Source of the DNA: Litoditis marina
Lineage: Eukaryota; Nematoda; Chromadorea; Rhabditida; Rhabditidae
Reading direction: 5' to 3'
DNA length: 64,000 nt
NCBI GenBank assembly: GCA_964036275.1
Contig: OZ038438.1
Coordinates: 15,173,720-15,237,719 of the forward strand
A program made the translations under genes and the position numbers. Below, piece after piece: positions 25,801-35,100 of this stretch (position 1 is the first letter of the stretch; each line of letters opens with the position of its first letter). The notes beneath the pieces are model-generated. The model made no database searches and was not told the origin of the DNA. It saw nothing but the letters and a program-made list of their open reading frames with translations.

Positions 25801-27553
25801 ATTCATATTTATGGACTACTTGATACCACAGTCCCGAGTGCTTACGCCATTTCTCTTTCACTTCTGCGACTTTGGAGAACGTCATCTCTTTTTCCTGCAG
25901 ATTTGCGAGTCATCCAATGACAGCCAGTTTGTCCTTGATTAACTGTGTGCCGCTTGTTTTATGATTCATTTGGTGACACCAAATCATACATGGTGCAGAA
26001 GCAGATCTTCTTGGTAAATGACTATTGTAGCCGAAAGGCGTAGAGATCTTCTGAAGAGGCGTATGTCTTTCTAAGTTTATGTCCTTGGAAACCTAAAATT
26101 GAGTTCTCAACTCCTCATTCCTCTGTAGTTTGCTGATATATTTCGAGCGCTTCACAAAGAACAAACTTTGGAAAGAATACTATTTAGTCGTAGACTGCGC
26201 TAGGCGTCTTCTCTGTTAAATTAAATTTAAAAGTTCGAGTCATTATTCGGACATTTCAGGAACACTTCTACTGCGTAGGACGAATTTGAATGTCTTTACC
26301 TTGCGATATTTGACGTACAATGTTTATAAATGCAAAGTGATTGTTTTCCTGTATTCGGCGGGAGGGGGGAAAACAATACCAAGGGGTTTTCCAGCCACCT
26401 ACCTCAGAATTGTGTCATTACACGACATTAACCTACGCACGCTCTCGTAGACCACGAACGAGTAAACTTCATGTTTCTTATCTTTACTTCACTACACAAA
26501 AACAGCGAAATTTATGAGAAAAAAAAACTTTTGCAAAGTTCACAAAACCCGAACGCGGAAAGTGAAAAGCGAAAAAAAGTGGTGATTTGATGGAAACCGT
26601 TCCTCTTACTCATTAGAAAAAGTTGCGAAGATTTGTCCTTGAAATATCTAGATTATGAGTCAAGCCGATCTGGATAGTTTCAACGCCCAGATACTTGCAG
26701 GCAAGTCAACAGTGTTTCATATTACATCCGGTCCGAACGTGGCTCTGATTTATCTTATTTCTGTGGCTTTGCAAGCACAACAGCCAAGTAACCTGAGAAA
26801 AGTTTAAATCTGTTAATTATGACTTACTTCATTTTTAGTCCCGCATAGGTGCATTCTTCTATTCTACTAACAAACGACATAACTTTGTACATACGGTGAC
26901 AAATTGCAATGAAAATTAGGCGACCTCAGCTTGGAAAGTACGGCCATGCACGTCGTTCTGACACCATAGTCATTTTTTCGTCAGTCCACTTTATGGTTTG
27001 TAATCATTGTTATATTTGATATTATCCAAAATTATATTCTTAGTCATTCTGTTCCTATCTCTCATTGCCTAAACTTCACTAACTCACGAATAACAATATA
27101 GCCTCCTAAATTAGTATTATTAGAAGGAACGGGTTCTCAATTAACAAACTTGTTGATCGACCGGAAACCTTTAGTGAAGTGTTTGTACAGACGTTCTACC
27201 AGTTGTGCAACCCTCTCCATCCTGGATAATTCAACTAGAACTTCAGTTCAGGAATGTTTGCAAAAAGCTCAAGCTGATAGCGCGAAAGTTACTTGAACTT
27301 TTAGGTTTGTTCACGTCCACGATCAGGCCATCTGATAACTGTATGTTCCACCCTCCATGTATGAAACCACAACATTGTCTCTATCTGCTCTATGTTCTCT
27401 GATTTAATGTGTACATTTTGTTGAACACCGCACCATTGAAGTATAGTTTGTTTTCTCCACGCATCTTCATGTATTAGGCATAGTTTGTTTTGTCTGACAT
27501 CTAGTGTATACTTTGACACAACTTCTTTACAGCGCGAATTACTCGCACAGTAA
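22876..27553. other. Gene-poor region upstream of the neuropeptide genes
   Basis: About 4.7 kb. It contains a pyrimidine-rich TCTATC/CTCTC tract (about 23135-23220), an (AAT)n microsatellite (23528-23549) and an imperfect hairpin (23980-24063). A 51-codon open frame starts at 26655 (MSQADLDSFNAQILAG...) with no recognised similarity. Open frames near 24360-24890 and a hydrophobic 63-aa frame at 25459-25650 show no family features. Part may be cis-regulatory DNA for the downstream neuropeptide genes. Confidence 0.5.
23980..24063 (+). other. Imperfect 84-nt hairpin
   Basis: GGACCAATCCCGACGCATCGG (23980-24000) pairs with CCGAAGCGTTGGGATTGGTCC (24043-24063) at 19 of 21 positions around a 42-nt loop. 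It could be a miRNA-like precursor or the remnant of a short inverted-repeat transposon. I recognise no known miRNA. Confidence 0.45.
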
Positions 27554-28943
27554 ATGATTATTCGGAGTATTCGGTTAATTGGTTTAATCTTTATTTTTTC
27601 GCTGGTGTTTGAATCAGTCTCTGGACACGACAGGTAATGCTTTTCTTTCATCACACTTTCCACATATCTTTCCCCTTGCTAGTAAACTCACTCCAACTTA
27701 TATGAAAATCAAGCTCTCGAACTTATTCGAATATTTAGTACCTAAACTTGACCTCTTCTCTCCGTTCAGTTCTATGATCATCGAAAAAACTGTAATTGTT
27801 GTCATTAAGTTGTAAAACGAGAGAAACGCTCTTTAACTATTCACGAAAAGTTCAAACGCACTTCTCAGATGAATTAGGGTATGTACCAAACACTCAAGGG
27901 GTTCGGTTCCAAGAACACTACTTCAATGAATACACTTCGTTAGCACATTAGATCAATCAAACTATCATCAGGGTGATTTACGTACTAATAGAATTGATGG
28001 AAAAACAGTCAAAGGCGTCATTAATTAGATTAATGCACTGTAATCTTCATGTACTAGGTGCGGCATGTTCTGAAGTTAGTGTGAAAACAAACATGGTGTT
28101 CTGGTGAAATTACCCGTCGAAAGAGAAAACAACCAAACTTTTTTTTTATGCGTTCTATTTCCGTGGACGTTTGCGGTGTGATAATCTTTCAGTCATTTTT
28201 TACATGTGGGAGTTCCCAGAAAAGGCGTTATGTACTCACAACTTGTACACAGAATAAATTATTCAATAACAACTTTTCTACCAAACAACAATCCTTACCG
28301 TTTGAAACACTGCATAATTACACATAAAGTTCACAAAAATTATGCTGAAAGTGTTTATTTTGAGGTTCATGGTTCGCAGAGGAGGTCGATTGGAGAGATT
28401 GCATAAGCGAACATTGCACGAATGGAAAAAGGCATCTCATCACAGGCCCAGATCGCATAGGTAATGAAGTGTCGAGAACCAACAAACAACTACTGTTTCT
28501 GTATTTTCCAACTTTCACAATTCCACACTTTCACATACTATTTCACAAAATGAATGCGGCGTACTTGCAACGGCGTAACCTATCACAATTGGAACATGTG
28601 CAGTGGTACTTTATTCAAACTACCTAGCACATTTCTTTATTATAAAATATTAGTCTCTTATTTTCTTTGATAATTCAATGGTCTTTCCGAAACAATAAAA
28701 TATGATGTATGTTGCTCTATCACACTGTGTTTGTAGGTTTGGCGCGTACCGAGTTTAAACTACAGATATTACCTATACACTTTTTGATATTTGTTTATTC
28801 ATTTACCTATAGTATGAGACGATTTCAGACATAAGCGTCGTCGTCACGGTAGAGACGGTTCTATGCGAATAGAGCACGTTCTGGCTCACATGGACTCGTT
28901 CATGAGGCCCCGCTTCGGGAGATCTGCTGGATTCTCTGCTTAA
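27554..28943 (+). CDS. Predicted RxRFamide (NPF/FLP-like) neuropeptide precursor
   Basis: Three exons, 27554-27633, 28380-28460 and 28829-28943, give a 91-aa secreted precursor. Residues 1-24 form a clear signal peptide with a long hydrophobic core (LIGLIFIFSLVF). A basic linker follows with cleavage sites KR (36-37), KK (43-44) and KRRR (56-59). A peptide core ends in the amidation/cleavage signal GR (84-85); cleavage after KRRR or RHGR would release a peptide ending HMDSFMRPRF-amide. Only SAGFSA remains before the stop. Both introns are phase 2 and split an arginine codon AG|A. An acceptor-like CGCACAG lies just before the start codon. The RxRF-amide end is typical of neuropeptide F-type peptides and recalls C. 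elegans FLP-34, FLP-27 and FLP-33, but I cannot assign an orthologue. No long frame revealed it. It lies 1.4 kb upstream of flp-11 in the same orientation. Confidence 0.72.
28710..28775 (+). repeat. Dispersed CGCTGTGTTTGTAGTTT-family repeat, partial copy
   Basis: GCTCTATCACACTGTGTTTGTAG matches the left part of the dispersed family (compare 30438 and 58195). It lies in the last intron of the neuropeptide gene. Confidence 0.4.
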
Positions 28944-30318
28944 AAAGAGAACTAACTGGTTAAAAACCATTCCTTCATACTACTAAACTATATATTCTTC
29001 ATACTGCAACTTCTATTCATTATAAGTTATATTGATGGATGCCTTGATCCTGCTTAAATAAGATCGCAAGAGAGTTTGTAGTACTACTACATGAAGTAAC
29101 AATGAAAACGTTCACTTTATTCCCACAGAGAAAACGTGTTAGAACTACAACATTTATGTAGAAATACTCAAATACCCATGTATTTCTAACTTTCCCGGTC
29201 CTCCTCAAGAGCAATTTGATTGTTGTGATGTTTTTAAGTAATGCATAATCTGTCTCAGTTTGGATCTTAAGTAACTCTGACCATTCAAATGTGCCGCTCT
29301 CAGTCCCTCGAGTTTTCGCCCACTGACTTTCGTGTGCTTTATCATTCACTTTATGTCCGAGCTTTCGCTTCTCTCATCACTTATGCCAACATTTCCATAT
29401 TCTACTCATTGTTGTAAACAAATAAACAATGGCGAGGCACGCAGATGCGTGGGGTTCCTCGAAAAACTTTCAGAATTTGCTTAGATTCCTCCCATTAAAC
29501 GGTAAAACATTTTATCGTTCTAACTTTGAACCTGAGACGATCAGCCTTAGGTGTTGTTATCTAATTTATGTCTGTATATTCGAAACTATATAAACCAAAT
29601 GCAAAGTGTTCATGTTTTTGAGAAAAAGAAAAGAAGGTTACAAAAAATTTACTGCTGTATTTAGGTGTGAGTAGTTATTTTTAGGTGTTGTTCTACGTTT
29701 TAATCAACATCCTGATCCTAGTAGAACCAAAATTTGAGATGTGGGTGTTTTTCATGACCTCATCAGCGAAGCTAATCCCATTCGAAGATCTTTTTTGGCA
29801 TGGCCGAACACCAAATTTTCAGTATTTTACTAGTAAAAATTACCGTAGCCTTCCAAAGTTTTTCTTAATACACAATTGTAATCACAAGTTCAAAAAAGAG
29901 TGCAGTTTTCTCAGTTATTCGGTTTTAAGAATAAAATAAGGGTTGTTGCTTTAATTCCGAAACACAACGATAAAATATTCATAGGTCTATCACGTTTTTC
30001 GCTATCAATCGTGAACTTCCCTGAAATGATTTGGTTTTTGAAGACCCTTCTTCTATCTAATAGTTTGAAAGATTGTAACAGAACACTGAGTGAACTTTTC
30101 TTGAGCTCTCACTACGAATATTGTTATAGCAGTCCCACGTCATAGAATTCTATCATATTAAGTAAACAGTTATACTCTATCTCTAGCTGATGGCCAATAA
30201 TTGCTCATATTCACCCCGCGGTTATTTATCCTGATCCTCGAATTGAATATTATCGCCCGCGGCAGTCTATATAATATTTAAGTCTGCTGCCAGACCGGGG
30301 TCCCATTTCTAATTCCCA
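28944..30318. other. Intergenic region upstream of flp-11
   Basis: About 1.4 kb, AT-rich, without a supported gene. A 109-codon frame on the minus strand (29020-29349) and plus frames near 29685-30145 have no recognisable features. Presumably includes the flp-11 promoter. Confidence 0.5.
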
Positions 30319-31799
30319 ATGTCCTCTACCGTCGTACTCGCTCTATTGGCCGTCTGTGTTGGGGTGGCAGTCAGTCAGTCATACGACGATGCATCGTAAG
30401 TTCATGTCCTACAGGGTTCGATGTTTCGAGGACGAGCCTATACTGCTCTATCTCGCTGTGTTTGTAGTTTCCTTTTCGGTCAAAACTCGTGAATAATGGA
30501 ATGGTTTGAGATCAAACTATAGCGAACATTTTGTCACGTCCTATAGTACCGTTATTGAGACAACCACTGATATTTCATATTGAGTGTGTCTCTTTCATTC
30601 TGTCTAAAACTTTGTTTGAGAAATGTCAATTTTACCGAGTTTTTCATATATCAAAAGAAATTCTATGCTGAATGGGAATAAATCGTGAAGCGCATTAGAG
30701 ATTGATAACTTTACCATGAGTTTCGTTTCGCTTCCTAGCAATAAACTCGAAGCAAGCTACAAATATGAAACTATTTCACGAAAAAACATGTGAGCTCAAC
30801 AAATTAGGAATGTCAAGCTATTTCTACAACTATTAGAAGAAGAAGTTCAAATAAAAGAGAGAGAGAGATAATATTCATTTCAGAATGGACAAGCGAGCAA
30901 TGCGCAATGCTCTGGTGAGGTTCGGTCGGGCAGGTGGCGGGGCACGGAATGCACTAGTACGGTAGGTGTCTTGCGATACCCACATTGTGAGGAATTCTGG
31001 TACATTTTAAATATGAAAATATCAGTTCTTCTACAAAATGTGCAAAAAAGACCAATCTTGTAGTGTGGTCTCGAAACACACATCTACTGTCAAATTTTGC
31101 CTGGAATGTTGAGAGTCAAACTACAGACTCAGCAGCTTGAATCAAAAAAATGTATACTTGCTTATTCTCGCAGAGCGACATACTGTACCTGTAAAAACCC
31201 TCATAATAATGTTATTTGTGATGGTAAAACCGCTTGATTTGTTGAACTGACAGAGAAGTACCACTTAAACAACATTTCAGATTCGGAAAACGGTCCTCAG
31301 ACTATCTAGACAACTACGACTCATCGTCTGTTCAAGATAAGCGAAACGGAGCGCCACAGCCTTTCGGTAGGTCCAATTGACAACTCAGTTCAATTGGGAA
31401 AAATTGAGCACGTAATAAACCACAGCCGAATGTAGCCTGAAACTAAATTAACAGAACGTGAATTCGTAGACAGTTTAACAATGAACGTTGTATTCATCGC
31501 ATAAGACCGATAGTCATTATACATCTCTACTTTGGTTAAGTATTTGTTGTTGCTCTTTTGTGGGACGCGCACAATTAATTTGGGACTTTGAGGTGTTCCA
31601 CTTTTGAAGTTCATAAAAATGAAAAGTCATAACTTACTGGCAAAGGTGGACTAAAATGTAGATACTTACAAAGGTCCATTTATCTTGATCTAATAAAACG
31701 AAATTGTGTTTAGTTCGATTCGGTCGATCGGGACAGTTGGAACACATGCACGACATTCTGTCGACACTGCAGAAGCTGGAGAGGGCCAACTCAAAATAG
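30319..31799 (+). CDS. flp-11: FMRFamide-like neuropeptide precursor FLP-11
   Basis: Four exons, 30319-30395, 30884-30961, 31281-31366 and 31714-31799, encode 108 aa. A signal peptide (residues 1-20) is followed by KR (29-30), then AMRNALVRFG (31-40), R, AGGGARNALVRFG (42-54), KR, an acidic spacer, KR (72-73), NGAPQPFVRFG (74-84), R, and a 23-residue C-terminal peptide starting SGQLEHMHDILSTLQKL. The set and order of peptides match C. elegans FLP-11, whose RVRF/RNALVRF amides act in the sleep-promoting RIS neuron. The second peptide has Ala where I recall Met in C. elegans. Each C-terminal glycine needed for amidation is present. Two peptides are split by introns within their RFG ends. Convergent with the TMEM135 gene, 311 bases away. 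Confidence 0.97.
30437..30545 (+). repeat. Dispersed CGCTGTGTTTGTAGTTT-family repeat in flp-11 intron 1
   Basis: CTCTATCTCGCTGTGTTTGTAGTTTCC at the left and GATCAAACTATAGCGAACATTTTG at the right. This copy appears to be the most complete representative of the family in the window. Confidence 0.55.
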
Positions 31800-32110
31800 A
31801 GGAGAGGAGAGGAAGAAGAGTGGTCGCCAGTCGTCAAGCTAACCGACTCCAATTGGGTTCAAAGTATTTTCAATGTGAAATGAATGTGTGTTAAATATCA
31901 ACATCGTTGGCAATGATAGAACTTCATTCGAATAATTAATACCCATAATGATATATTCGTCATAGTGGACGAAGCATTATACAATGTATTAGCGATTGGC
32001 TAGAATAGGATCCCTCTGGAACACGGGGATTCTCAACATGACGACAATTGAATCAGAAACAGCACCTGACGAAGCGTGGATGAACATAATAGTTATGAGG
32101 ATCCCTCCAG

Positions 32111-35100
32111 TTACGGGGGATTCACATGTTGGTACAACGCTGGGTTGATTGTCACATATTTTGTATTCAATACGGGTCGCACCGGCCATAGCGTGGTTGA
32201 TCGGAATCCAAAATCATTGAACAGTGTGCGGTTGATCAGCCTCAGTCTGTAAAATCAGGAATGTGGCAGCACTAGAAACCGCAAAACAAAAGTTGAAAAG
32301 GATCAAGGAGAGAAATAATAATAAAGGAAACAAGTAGCCTTAGGTCTATCACAGTGTGGGCTTCACTCTACAACGTGATCACTGGTATATTTGCGGTAAA
32401 AATGTTAAGGCGTTTGGAACTTGTGTCAGCTCTGCAAACCGAATATTGGTTTGTTGTTTCTATAGAACGTCTCTACGATGTATGTTGTCCTATTTCACTG
32501 TGTTCATAGTTTCATCCCGTTGCTTTTCGTTCAATTCGATAACTGTGGAGTGTAACGAGAAGTACCACGAAGGGTCACTCCCTATCCTATAGTCACATTT
32601 TCTAATATGAAAAAAGGTGTATGGACTTTTTTCTATTATAAACTATTGAAGTAGCCCGATATTAACAGATAATTTAGCTTGTTTATACAAGCAACATGGT
32701 TTTGTATAATAATTTCAATCTCCTAGTTTTTCTTATAATTTAATGCAAATGGTGGTCAAACAGTGCATTTGGTCCAGTCAGAACTATTTCCCGAGAGGAA
32801 GAAGGTGATCATTTTCTCACCGGTTGCCTGTGAGAGCAAGTAAGAAGTGCTGATATCCTTTACGTATCGCGTGTGGTTCGATAACCGCCTGCCATAACAC
32901 ATATCCGGTAGCCAATGTGTATAGCAGAACGTCTCCCTGCGGAATATCGGGTACGTATCCCCTTTCCAAGAGATCCGTGTGTAACGACTGAAAGTGAAAC
33001 GAACGTTTATATCCGCGCTCTTGGTTTCAAACGATTTCAAGCGATAAACGTACTCATGTGAGCCTATACTTTCTACTTGTATCACGTTCTTTCCGGAACC
33101 AAATTAATCGATAGCTAGCAGAATCAGATCTTTCAAATCCAGAAATTGAAATACTGGGGAAATTAGCAAACGAGAGTTGTAGTCTGATCTATCAAACACA
33201 CCGTAGGTATCGAATTAATTCTCAACTGCGTTTCTGTGATCTAGCTGACTGGTGTTTGTGTATGTGTGAACTATAGACGTTAACCGTTAAGACAGCATGT
33301 AATATGCGGTAAAACTCATACCCACAATGGAATATTCAATATCGAATAAATGGGATTGAGAAGGTAGACAGAGTTTCACATGCTAGACTTCTGCAGCAAG
33401 TAGTCGAGTTTTCGGTCAACAAGTGCACCACTACTTCTAAATTTTTCCACGGTCATAAAAACAGTTTTACTGTAAACGGTAGGAGTCCGTGTACGAATGA
33501 CATGAACTATAGACTCACTTCTATTCCTTTCCACAAGGTGTACATTGCTATAGTTACATTAGGGAAGGCGGTCATTGCCAAAGATGAAACAGCTGCAGGA
33601 ATAACATTTCTTGTTGTATTCCCCAATGACGCCCTATTCAACAAACATCTCGTCGACTGAAATCAGAAGCAGATTAGCGTAAGTGGCTAGAAAAGAACTA
33701 CCAGAATAGGGTTTATCATACGAGTTGTAAATTTCTAACTTTTCATAAATTGGCGCATTTCAATTATCCTAATGAATTCGACCGCATTGCCAAAATGGTG
33801 TGTGTAACTCTGTCACTTCTGTCGCAAAGAGTAAGATTCGGCAACCGGCAACAAACAAGGAAAAACAAGGAAAACGTATTCATTTTCGAGGCTTAAATAT
33901 TGTCTAAACTTCATAAATATGAATTCTCATTCTTTTCCAAGTTTTTATGATGTGATCAATGATTAATATAATTACCGAGAACTTATTTCTGAAAATCTTC
34001 TCGGTAAAATGTTCTGCATTTATCATTTACCAGCCAAACTTACGTGGAACAAGAATGGCATTAGACTGAAGAAAACTGGTATCCTTAAATTCGACACAGA
34101 GAATATAGCCCGAATCACTTTCAGAGGATTCGTTACAACACGTTTCAAGTTTCGCAGAAGAAATAGGGCAGAACTGACTCCAAGGCCGATTCCAAAGTTT
34201 TTCAAAGACGTCTGAAAACGAAAACCACTTTAAATAGAACCCAAATATTCTTTGAAGCAACGATAGATCAGCTGTCAACTTTGTTGTTATCACTATTTCA
34301 GAATCACGATCAAACGCACCAAACTACAAACACAGCTGAAAAGTACAACATGTGCGTTTCATTATGACTTTTTTAGAGAACCTCTATTACATTTTATTCC
34401 TATTGTTTCGTATTTCCATTCCACTAAACTCTAGCTTCACAATTGTTCTACATCCAAGGTTTGGAGTTTTGTAGTTCGCTTCTCTATGTTGCCGAAATTA
34501 CTGACCTCGACAACGACACTGGCACACGAGTTTGCATGTTCGCAATTCGCAGATTTCCCATAAGTATGTCGTAACCGATGCAGAAGGGCATGAAACTGGC
34601 TGGGAACACGCTTATCTTTGATCACATCCGACTTCGCCTCGATTTGATGAGTGAAACTGAACAAAAACTCAATGACGCAGTGTCAAACAGGAAGAAAACT
34701 GCTGACATTCAGAATAGGTGGCTTTTGGAAAAGAAAACAACAATTTATATTTATGGAGCCTAGAAGATCCCCGCTCCTATATACAATGCAGTAAGCAACG
34801 GCGACAACGCACCGAAGATGCACCCGTCTGAAATTCTGCCGCGCTCCACACAGGGAGTGTGCGCCCTAACAGGGGCGCGCACAATGGAAAAGTACGGTTA
34901 TAATGCTCCTATATACAATGCAGTAAGCAACGGCGACAACGCACCGAAGATGCACCCGTCTGAAATTCTGCCGCGCTCCACACAGGGAGTGTGCGCCCTA
35001 ACAGGGGCGCGCACAATGGAAAAGTACGGTTATAATGTGATGATAAAGTTTTTTTGAGTGCTCCATTTTGCATCCTCGCATACCGAATTTCAAAATTTTT

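Noticed and set aside
28386..28460. Alternative frame of neuropeptide exon 2 reading DWRDCISEHCTNGKR, a C-x4-C amidated peptide
   Set aside because: Attractive by itself, but incompatible with the phase left by the signal-peptide exon and with the phase required by the RPRFG exon.
32019..32125. Two GGATCCCTC...GGGGATTC phrases about 79 bases apart
   Set aside because: The second overlaps the tmem-135 stop codon region; the similarity is short and imperfect, with no further structure.
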